5,136 nt of DNA from Bacilli bacterium (GTDB lineage: Bacteria; Bacillota_I; Bacilli_A; ML615J-28; CAG-698): contig JAQUUM010000101.1 in NCBI GenBank assembly GCA_028693885.1, positions 1-5,136 on the forward strand. The letters are read 5' to 3'. Numbering within the stretch: position 1 is the first letter of the stretch; each line of letters starts with the position of its first letter. This document shows positions 1-5,013 of this stretch, in pieces. The notes below the pieces were generated by a model. It searched no databases, had not been told where the DNA came from, and worked only from the letters and a program-made list of their open reading frames with translations. Both the position numbers and the translations under genes were made by a program.

Positions 1-1878
1 AAAGGATATATCGCTGATATTACACTTAATGATGCTGGGGATATGACTGTTGAAGAAACTTTAACTATGAGGTATCCTGATGATTATCATGTTATCTTTA
101 GAGATATAGTATTTGATAAGGGACCTGCAACTATCGCAAGTGATAGAGCATATTTAGATACTAGTAGTTTTGAAGTTTCAGTTTATGATAAAAATAATGA
201 TTTACTAACTTTAGCTAGTAATATTAATTGTATTGATGGAGATTATTGGGTAGGGTATTCATTTAATGGAGATTATGATGAATTAGGATATCCTGTACAA
301 TGTGCACCAGATATTTTAACTACAAGATGCGATGCGGCATTTATTTATGTAAAAGATGGTATGCAAGAAGAAATGACTTTTAAGTATACTTATACTATAA
401 CAGGAGCAGTAACTGTATATAACGATGTTGCTCAGTTGAACTGGAAATTGATTGAGTATTTTGATAATAAAGTAAAAGGTGGTAAAGTTAATTTAAACTT
501 GCCAAGTAATTCTTTTTTAGTAGATGAATATTATTTATTTGGACATGGATTATATAGCGGAGTAATTGATGAAATTACTGAGAATGATCAAATGTCTATG
601 ACATTTGATATGGAGGAAGATGACTTTTTAGAGTTTAGATTATTAACTCCTGTTGGATTGTTTCCAAATGCTAGAGTTGAGAATATTGTTAATGCTGATA
701 AAAAAGATAGTATTTTAGCTGATGAATTAGAAATGGCGCTTGCGGCTGATAAGATTAGAATAGCTAGTTTAATTCAATTATACTCATTTGTTTTAATGGT
801 TTTAATAATGTTTTATACTTTCTATCATGTTTATAAAAAATATGATAAAGAATTGAAGGCTAGTTTTGAAGGTGATTATTTTAGAGAGTTGCCAGCTGAT
901 TATAGTCCGGCTGAGATGAGTTATTTGTATTACTTTAAAAAGATAAATGATGAAGATGTTACAGCTACTGTACTTGATTTGGTTAGAAGAAAGGTTTTAG
1001 TTTTAAAAACTGAAGGTGAAAGTTTAACAGCTAAAAAGCCTGATTTTAAATTAGTATTAAACGCAGAACATAGTGAAGCATTAAGAGAACATGAAAATGT
1101 AATCATAAAATGGTTTATTAAAGAAATAGGAGATGGTGCTCAAGTTTCTTTGAAACAAATTGAAGCATATCCAAAAAAGAATTTTGCTCAAGCAACAAAC
1201 TTTAATAAGTTAGCAAATGATTTTAAAAACTTAGCAAAATCAGAGGCTAGAAAACATAATTTCTTTGATGAAGAAATGGAAAAACAAAAAGGAAAAGCAA
1301 AAGTCTTTATGTTAATTCCAATTGCTTGGATTGTAGTAAACTATTTAGTAACAGGTGCTGCTAATTTAGAATTTAATATGGTGTTTTTAATTATTGCAGT
1401 TGGATTGATAATAATTTTATTGATTTATATTTCAACAATCAAAAGAAGAAGTAAAGATGGAAATGAAGATTTTTCAAAGTGGAAAGCTTATAAAAAATTC
1501 TTACTAGACTTTAGTAATATGGAAGATTATCCGATGCCAGGAGTAATAGTTTGGGAGCATTATTTAGTTTATGCTACTAGTTTAAAAATTGCTGATCAAG
1601 TAATGAAACAATTAGAAGTTAAATTGCCGACAGATCAAGTTCAAAGTTCATCAGCTTCATCTACATTCTTAGCTTTTGGTTATGGATATCATGGTTTTAG
1701 AATGGGAATGGCATTAAATAATATAACAAGAAGTATTTCGGTAGCCAAAACAAACTCTGTTTCAACTATTGCGGCTCATAATGCAGCAAGTGGTGGAGGA
1801 GGACGCTTCGGTGGAGGCGGTGGCTTTTCTGGTGGTAGTTCTTTCGGCGGTGGCGGTGGAGGCTTCCGCTCTAGATAA
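1..1878 (+). CDS. DUF2207 domain membrane protein, 5' end missing
   Basis: The reading frame is open from the first base, giving 625 codons, and the homology-like sequence begins before the ATG at 43. That ATG is therefore internal, and the real start with its expected signal peptide lies upstream of the window. Numbering from the first codon: an extracytoplasmic DUF2207 region covers about 1-250 and includes the FRDI segment and a YTYTITGAV...DVAQLNWKL block typical of the family. A membrane segment follows at about 257-277. A cytoplasmic region then starts with LPADYSPAEMSYLYYF. Two more membrane segments lie at about 434-451 and 459-478, and the protein ends in a glycine-rich tail at 598-625 that finishes FRSR. 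The only cysteines I see (77, 101, 110) are in the ectodomain. lemA follows after 25 nt, and DUF2207 and LemA genes are often neighbours. The biochemical function is unknown; an envelope role is inference. The family call is firm, the function is not. Confidence 0.9.
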   Translation, partial: KGYIADITLNDAGDMTVEETLTMRYPDDYHVIFRDIVFDKGPATIASDRAYLDTSSFEVSVYDKNNDLLTLASNINCIDGDYWVGYSFNGDYDELGYPVQCAPDILTTRCDAAFIYVKDGMQEEMTFKYTYTITGAVTVYNDVAQLNWKLIEYFDNKVKGGKVNLNLPSNSFLVDEYYLFGHGLYSGVIDEITENDQMSMTFDMEEDDFLEFRLLTPVGLFPNARVENIVNADKKDSILADELEMALAADKIRIASLIQLYSFVLMVLIMFYTFYHVYKKYDKELKASFEGDYFRELPADYSPAEMSYLYYFKKINDEDVTATVLDLVRRKVLVLKTEGESLTAKKPDFKLVLNAEHSEALREHENVIIKWFIKEIGDGAQVSLKQIEAYPKKNFAQATNFNKLANDFKNLAKSEARKHNFFDEEMEKQKGKAKVFMLIPIAWIVVNYLVTGAANLEFNMVFLIIAVGLIIILLIYISTIKRRSKDGNEDFSKWKAYKKFLLDFSNMEDYPMPGVIVWEHYLVYATSLKIADQVMKQLEVKLPTDQVQSSSASSTFLAFGYGYHGFRMGMALNNITRSISVAKTNSVSTIAAHNAASGGGGRFGGGGGFSGGSSFGGGGGGFRSR

Positions 1879-1886
1879 AAAATCAT

Positions 1887-1893
1887 AAGGAGG
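1887..1893 (+). promoter_or_regulatory. lemA ribosome binding site
   Basis: A full AAGGAGG lies 10 nt before the lemA ATG at 1904, in the 25-nt gap after the DUF2207 gene stop. No promoter fits in this gap, so lemA is probably translated from the same mRNA as the DUF2207 gene. Confidence 0.85.
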
Positions 1894-1903
1894 AAAAAAG
1901 AGA

Positions 1904-2479
1904 ATGATTTTAGCAAGTAGCACTGTAATAATAATTATTGCAGCGGTTGGTGTCGTTTTATTATTCGCTATTGTAGCTGTATACAATGGTTTGGTTAAGA
2001 TGAGAAACAAGGTTAGAAATGCATGGAGTCAAATTGATGTTCAATTAAAAAGAAGATTTGATATGATTCCTAACTTAGTAGAAACTGTAAAGGGGTATGC
2101 TAAACACGAAAGTGGAATTTTTGAAGAATTTGCTAAGGCAAGAAATATGTATAGTCAAGCTGCTCAACAAAACAATGTTGAAGGTATGGCCAAAGCCAAT
2201 GATGCATTAGGTGGAACATTAAGTAGATTGCTTGCTGTAAGAGAAGCATATCCTGAATTAAAAGCTAATACTCATTTCCAAGCATTAATGGGAGATTTGA
2301 AAGATACAGAAGATAAAATTGCTTATTCAAGACAATTTTATAATGATATTGTTCATAAATTCAATGATTTTAGAGAAGTATTTCCAAGAGTTATTTTTGC
2401 TAAAATGTTTGGATTTAAATCTGCAGCTTTCTTTGAAGTAATGCAAGAAGAAAGACAAAACGTAAAGGTAAGTTTCTAA
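1904..2479 (+). CDS. lemA: LemA family membrane protein
   Basis: This is a 191-residue protein, the usual length for LemA. It has a single N-terminal membrane anchor at about residues 7-27 (TVIIIIAAVGVVLLFAIVAV), then the family signature YNGLVKMRNKVRNAWSQIDV (27-46), continuing QLKRRFDMIPNLVETVKGYA. The rest is a mostly helical domain with the conserved LKANTHFQALMGDLKDTEDK and YSRQFYND blocks, and it ends near FGFKSAAFFEV as the family does. By family topology, a short N-terminus is followed by the anchor and a large helical-bundle domain. LemA proteins have no agreed biochemical role. Here it is the second gene after a DUF2207 protein, which suggests the two act together at the membrane (inference). 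The start is fixed by the AAGGAGG 10 nt upstream. A strong terminator follows the stop directly. Confidence 0.95.
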   Translation: MILASSTVIIIIAAVGVVLLFAIVAVYNGLVKMRNKVRNAWSQIDVQLKRRFDMIPNLVETVKGYAKHESGIFEEFAKARNMYSQAAQQNNVEGMAKANDALGGTLSRLLAVREAYPELKANTHFQALMGDLKDTEDKIAYSRQFYNDIVHKFNDFREVFPRVIFAKMFGFKSAAFFEVMQEERQNVKVSF

Positions 2480-2484
2480 ATACA

Positions 2485-2521
2485 AAAAAAACTTTAAACA
2501 CATTTAGTTTAAAGTTTTTTT
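2485..2521 (+). terminator. intrinsic terminator of the DUF2207-lemA operon
   Basis: A perfect 15-bp inverted repeat pairs 2485-2499 (seven A then CTTTAAAC) with 2507-2521 (GTTTAAAG then seven T), around a 7-nt loop. The stem begins six bases after the lemA stop. The A-tract/T-tract ends make it potentially active in both directions, but the core has few GC pairs. Confidence 0.85.
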
Positions 2522-2530
2522 ATTTAAATA

Positions 2531-2561
2531 TAATAAAAGCCTTAGACAATTCTAAGGCTTT
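2531..2561 (-). terminator. intrinsic terminator of rpmE
   Basis: An 11-bp perfect stem pairs 2536-2546 (AAAGCCTTAGA) with 2551-2561 (TCTAAGGCTTT), with a 4-nt loop. Read on the minus strand it starts 13 nt after the rpmE stop, and the stem runs into a T-rich stretch (TTTTATTATATTT). It sits back to back with the lemA terminator, as expected for converging transcripts. Confidence 0.85.
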
Positions 2562-2574
2562 ATTAAAGAAAAAA

Positions 2575-2781
2575 TTATTTCTTTTGAGACATACGTTTTT
2601 TGAATTTTTCAACTTGGCCAGTTGCTTGAACAAATTTTTGTTGTCCTGTATAGAATGGATGACAATTAGAACATGTATCAACACGCATTTCTTTTAGTAT
2701 TGAACCAGTTTCAAAAGTATTCCCACAAGTAGTACAAACAACTTTAACTTTTTGATAGTTTGGATGAATTCCTTTTTTCAT
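2575..2781 (-). CDS. rpmE: 50S ribosomal protein bL31 (zinc-binding form)
   Basis: The 68-residue product begins MKKGIHPNY, the classic bL31 N-terminus, and has the usual length. Cys16, Cys19, Cys37 and Cys40 form the two CxxC pairs that bind zinc in the C+ (type A) form of bL31. [10 protein letters not shown] and the basic C-terminus (KKRMSQKK) are also typical. An in-frame ATG seven codons upstream, at 2802, would add MAEGEIK. I reject it because those codons overlap the ribosome binding site (AAGGAG, 8 nt before the ATG at 2781) and lack family similarity. bL31 sits on the large subunit and helps bridge it to the small subunit. The gene is monocistronic, with its own promoter and terminator, convergent with lemA and divergent from tdk. 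In bacteria that also carry a cysteine-less bL31 paralogue, the two can be exchanged when zinc is scarce; no such paralogue is visible here. Confidence 0.97.
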   Translation of the reverse strand: MKKGIHPNYQKVKVVCTTCGNTFETGSILKEMRVDTCSNCHPFYTGQQKFVQATGQVEKFKKRMSQKK

Positions 2782-2828
2782 TTTTATTTCTCCTTCCGCC
2801 ATAGTTTTAATAACTATAGTAAGTTACT
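2782..2828 (-). promoter_or_regulatory. rpmE mRNA leader with alternative hairpins
   Basis: From the predicted start of transcription near 2827-2828, the leader is about 46 nt. It contains a perfect 6-1-6 inverted repeat right at the 5' end (2817-2829, TAGTAACTTACTA on the minus strand). A second 6-bp repeat (ATAGTT/AACTAT, 2801-2817) lies just before the ribosome binding site. The first arm can instead pair over seven positions (one G-U) with GTTATTA in the middle of the leader, which would break the second hairpin. Leaders controlling bL31 synthesis are known in several bacterial groups, so autogenous control is plausible. The structure is inferred by eye only. Confidence 0.4.
2790..2795 (-). 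promoter_or_regulatory. rpmE ribosome binding site (decides the start)
   Basis: On the minus strand AAGGAG stands 8 nt before the ATG at 2781. It falls inside the alternative 75-codon reading from 2802, which is why the shorter 68-residue product is preferred. Confidence 0.9.
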
Positions 2829-2833
2829 AATGA

Positions 2834-2862
2834 ATTATACATTAATTTAGGTATCTTGTCAA
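2834..2862 (-). promoter_or_regulatory. rpmE promoter, perfect sigma-A consensus
   Basis: Read on the minus strand, TTGACA (2857-2862) and TATAAT (2834-2839) are separated by exactly 17 bp. This matches the sigma-A/sigma-70 consensus at all twelve positions and fits a highly expressed ribosomal protein gene. Transcription should start near 2827-2828. Confidence 0.9.
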
Positions 2863-2894
2863 CTAAAATTACTTGTAATAAAATAAAAAATGAC

Positions 2895-2923
2895 TTTTTA
2901 AAATAAAGAAAATGTAGTATAAT
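2895..2923 (+). promoter_or_regulatory. probable tdk-tadA-dusB promoter
   Basis: A perfect -10 box TATAAT lies at 2918-2923, 27 nt before the tdk start. The best -35 at 17-bp spacing is only TTTTTA (2895-2900), so this is a weaker match than the divergent rpmE promoter. The predicted RNA start near 2930 gives a leader of about 20 nt. Confidence 0.65.
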
Positions 2924-2926
2924 TTA

Positions 2927-2950
2927 AGTAAGAAAAAAGGAGGACTTACT
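2927..2950 (+). promoter_or_regulatory. tdk ribosome binding site inside a small inverted repeat
   Basis: AAGGAGG (2937-2943) lies 7 nt before the tdk ATG and fixes the start. It is enclosed by the perfect 6-bp arms AGTAAG (2927-2932) and CTTACT (2945-2950), so the Shine-Dalgarno would sit in a 12-nt loop whose 3' arm touches the start codon. The binding site is certain; a structural role for the repeat is speculative. Confidence 0.7.
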
Positions 2951-3523
2951 ATGGAAGCTCAAATTAAACCAGGATGGATAGAAGTAATTACAGGATGTAT
3001 GTTTGCGGGGAAAACTGAGGAATTTTTAAGAAGAATTAGAAGGATTGAATATGCTAAAAAGAAAGTTTTAGTTTTTAAACCTATTTTAGATAGTCGTTAT
3101 AGTAGTGAGGAAGTAGTATCACATAATAACGAAAGAGCTAAGTCAATTGGGATTAATATATCAGGCGAGATTATGAATTATATTAATGAAGATATTTCTG
3201 CAGTAGCAATTGATGAAGTGCAATTTTTAGATAAAGGTATTATTGACGTGGCTGAAGCTTTAGCTGATAAAGGAATTAGAGTTATTATTGCAGGACTTGA
3301 TAGAGACTTTAGAGGAGAGCCTTTTGGAGCGATGCCTGAATTAATGGCAAGAGCAGAATACGTTACTAAGCTTCATGCTATTTGTCAGGTTTGTGGTACT
3401 TTAGCTACTAGGACCCAAAGGATTATTGATCAACAACCAGCAAGATACGAAGATCCTATTATTATGATTGGTGCAAAAGAACAATATGAAGCAAGATGTC
3501 GTCATTGTCATATTGTAAAATGA
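2951..3523 (+). CDS. tdk: thymidine kinase (type II, TK1-like)
   Basis: A 190-residue cytosolic enzyme that phosphorylates thymidine (and deoxyuridine) to the monophosphate with ATP, in pyrimidine salvage. The P-loop is GCMFAGKT at residues 15-22. The Walker B/catalytic segment is AIDEVQFLD with Asp88 and the likely catalytic base Glu89. GLDRDFRGEPFG (115-126) is the conserved stretch before the lasso region, and Cys145, Cys148, Cys183 and Cys186 form the structural zinc site. Length and motif order are normal for the family. Cys16 in the P-loop replaces the more usual Pro or Ser and is not expected to abolish function. It is the first gene of a three-gene operon, divergent from rpmE. rpmE and tdk are often adjacent in Firmicutes, usually in the same direction. 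Its TGA stop overlaps the tadA start as ATGA. Confidence 0.97.
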   Translation: MEAQIKPGWIEVITGCMFAGKTEEFLRRIRRIEYAKKKVLVFKPILDSRYSSEEVVSHNNERAKSIGINISGEIMNYINEDISAVAIDEVQFLDKGIIDVAEALADKGIRVIIAGLDRDFRGEPFGAMPELMARAEYVTKLHAICQVCGTLATRTQRIIDQQPARYEDPIIMIGAKEQYEARCRHCHIVK

Positions 3524-4002
3524 GTGATTTAGAATATATGGAAATAGCCTTTTTAGAAGCTAAAAAGGCTTTTATTAAGGGCGAAGTTCCGATTGGTGCT
3601 GTCATTGTTGTTAATGACAAAATAATTTCAAAAGCTCATAATTTAAGACATACAAAAAAGAATGCTTTGTATCATGCTGAGGTATTAGTGATTTCAAAAG
3701 CTTGTAAAAAATTAAAAAGATGGATTTTAGATGATGCTACTCTTTATGTTACAGTTGAACCTTGTTTAATGTGTAGTGGAGCTATTCTTCAAGCAAGAAT
3801 TAAAAGGTTAGTATTTGGAGTTGAAGAAGCTAAGTTTGGAGCACTTGGTAGTATAATTAATGTGAATGATTATAATTTTAATCACAAGGTAGAAATATCT
3901 AAGGGCTTGTATGAAAAAGAAATTAAAGAACTAATGCAAGATTTTTTTAGAAAATTAAGAAAAGAGAAAGCTAATGAAAATAGGAAATATTCTGATAAAT
4001 AA
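3520..4002 (+). CDS. tadA: tRNA adenosine(34) deaminase
   Basis: A 160-residue cytidine deaminase-fold enzyme that converts A34 to inosine in the tRNA wobble position (tRNA-Arg ACG in most bacteria). The zinc site is clear: His52-Ala-Glu54 gives a ligand and the catalytic proton shuttle, and PCLMC supplies Cys82 and Cys85. GEVPIGAV (21-28), HNLR (40-43) and LYVTVEPC (75-82) are family blocks. I start the gene at 3520, where ATGA overlaps the tdk stop: MSDLEYMEIAF then aligns with the usual TadA N-terminus. The in-frame ATG at 3496 would add eight residues encoded within tdk. There is no good Shine-Dalgarno, so translation is probably coupled to tdk. The basic tail (KEKANENRKYSDK) overlaps dusB by 29 nt. 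A general nucleoside deaminase is the only real alternative, and I consider it unlikely. Confidence 0.94.
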   Translation: MSDLEYMEIAFLEAKKAFIKGEVPIGAVIVVNDKIISKAHNLRHTKKNALYHAEVLVISKACKKLKRWILDDATLYVTVEPCLMCSGAILQARIKRLVFGVEEAKFGALGSIINVNDYNFNHKVEISKGLYEKEIKELMQDFFRKLRKEKANENRKYSDK

Positions 4003-4927
4003 TATTGTTGCTAGTGCACCTCTTGCAGGATATAGTAATTTAGCATTTAGAGAAATTATGAAAGAACATAAAGCAGGACTTGTATTCACTGAAATGATTA
4101 GTGCTAAGGGCTTGCTTTATAAAAGTAGTAAGACTTGGGAATTAACTAAAATCAGTGAAAAGGAACATCCAGTGGCTTTACAGCTTTTTGGTGGTGATAT
4201 TGAAGATTTAAGACAAGCAGCTATTTTAATAGAACAAAATACAAAAGCTGATATAATTGATTTGAATATGGGATGCCCAGTTAAAAAAGTTTTAAAGTCA
4301 AATTCTGGTTCAGCTTTACTTTTAGATAAAAACAAAGTTTATGAAATGGTAAAAGCAGTAGTTGAAAGTGTAAGCCTACCAGTTACAGTTAAAATTAGAG
4401 CGGGTTGGGATCATGATTCTATTAATTGCATTGAAATAGCTAAAGCTATTGAAGCTGCAAAAGCTAGTGCTATTACGATTCATGGAAGAACTAAAAGTGA
4501 TCTGTATCGAGGAAAAGTAAATCTAGATTATATTAAAATGGTAAAAGCTAGTGTTAATATTCCAGTAATTGGCAACGGAGATATTAAAAGTGTTGAAGAT
4601 GCAATAGAAATGCTTGAATATACTAAATGTGATATGGTAATGGTTGGTAGAGGTGTTTTAGGAAATCCTTGGTTAATTGAAAATATTGTTAATAGACTAG
4701 AAGGACTGCCTTTAGTTTATCCAAGCAAAGAAGAAATTAAAAATAAAATGCTTAAGCATTTTACTGAAATGATTGACTTAAAACAAGAAAAAGTTGCTGT
4801 GTTAGAATTTAAAAGCATTGCAGGATTTTATTTAAAGGGTTTTTCTAATGCAAAAGAAATGAAGTTGAAAATTGTTAATGCTAAAAGAAGTGCTGAAATT
4901 ATGGAAGTTATTAAAAAAATAGAATAA
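3974..4927 (+). CDS. dusB: tRNA-dihydrouridine synthase, DusB type
   Basis: A 317-residue FMN-dependent enzyme that reduces uridine to dihydrouridine in the tRNA D-loop using NADPH. The N-terminal TIM barrel (about 1-240) shows APLAGYSNLAFR (15-26), TEMISAKGL (39-47), VALQLFGG (67-74) and LNMGCPVKKV (97-106) with the catalytic Cys101. It also shows Lys140 in VKIRAGW, HGRTKSDLYRG (170-180), PVIGNGDI (197-204) and VGRGVLGNPWL (224-234) for FMN phosphate binding. The C-terminal helical domain (about 245-317), with FKSIAGFYLKG, binds tRNA. The start at 3974 matches the family N-terminus (KIGNI..NN.V..APLAG), so the 29-nt overlap with tadA is real. Only a weak GAG precedes it by 7 nt, suggesting translational coupling. 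DusB is the type most often found in Firmicutes; the substrate uridine position cannot be read from the sequence. Confidence 0.95.
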   Translation: MKIGNILINNIVASAPLAGYSNLAFREIMKEHKAGLVFTEMISAKGLLYKSSKTWELTKISEKEHPVALQLFGGDIEDLRQAAILIEQNTKADIIDLNMGCPVKKVLKSNSGSALLLDKNKVYEMVKAVVESVSLPVTVKIRAGWDHDSINCIEIAKAIEAAKASAITIHGRTKSDLYRGKVNLDYIKMVKASVNIPVIGNGDIKSVEDAIEMLEYTKCDMVMVGRGVLGNPWLIENIVNRLEGLPLVYPSKEEIKNKMLKHFTEMIDLKQEKVAVLEFKSIAGFYLKGFSNAKEMKLKIVNAKRSAEIMEVIKKIE

Positions 4928-4931
4928 AATG

Positions 4932-4971
4932 AGTAAAACTTTTCTTTGAAAAGGTTTTACTTTTTTATTTT
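4932..4971 (+). terminator. intrinsic terminator of tdk-tadA-dusB
   Basis: The stem pairs AGTAAAACTTTTC (4932-4944) with GAAAAGGTTTTACT (4948-4961), with one bulged G and a 3-nt loop. A T-rich tract follows (six T at 4961-4966, then ATTTT). It starts four bases after the dusB stop. Confidence 0.88.
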
Positions 4972-4985
4972 CTTTATGTTATAAT
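4956..4985 (+). promoter_or_regulatory. extended -10 promoter with no recognised gene downstream
   Basis: TATAAT (4980-4985) is preceded by TG at the right distance (TGTTATAAT, 4977-4985), a perfect extended -10 element. A partial -35, TTTACT (4956-4961), lies 18 bp upstream and overlaps the dusB terminator stem. The predicted RNA start is near 4991-4992. No reading frame of useful length follows within the window. Confidence 0.65.
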
Positions 4986-4991
4986 ATATCC

Positions 4992-5013
4992 ATAAAACAA
5001 GAGAGAGTTTTAT
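4992..5013 (+). other. hairpin at the predicted 5' end of the downstream RNA
   Basis: A perfect 7-bp inverted repeat, ATAAAAC (4992-4998) and GTTTTAT (5007-5013), flanks the purine loop AAGAGAGA. It begins at about the predicted first transcribed base, so it would cap the RNA with a 5' stem-loop. AGGAG follows at once (5014-5018). It could stabilise an mRNA or belong to a leader or small RNA. I recognise no known riboswitch family. Confidence 0.45.

Noticed and set aside
43..45. ATG at 43 as the start of the DUF2207 gene
   Set aside because: The frame is open to the window edge, with family-like residues (IADITLNDAGDM) before it. The signal peptide expected for the family is missing, and no Shine-Dalgarno precedes the ATG.
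1762..2010. 82-codon minus-strand reading frame
   Set aside because: It is antisense to the Gly-rich tail of the DUF2207 gene and the start of lemA. Its Thr/Ala-rich translation is the shadow of those codons, and there is no ribosome binding site.
2782..2802. Seven-residue N-terminal extension of rpmE (MAEGEIK)
   Set aside because: The codons contain the ribosome binding site for the ATG at 2781, and the family begins MKKGIHP.
2817..2829. Zur operator upstream of rpmE
   Set aside because: The palindrome has GTAA-N-TTAC spacing, whereas the known Firmicutes Zur box has GTAATNATTAC; the half-sites are two bases too close.
3496..3519. Eight-residue N-terminal extension of TadA
   Set aside because: It is encoded inside tdk and includes the sequence for its zinc-site end. 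The ATGA overlap start at 3520 matches the family N-terminus better.
4117..4335. 72-codon minus-strand reading frame
   Set aside because: It lies entirely inside the well-supported dusB gene, with no family resemblance or translation signal.
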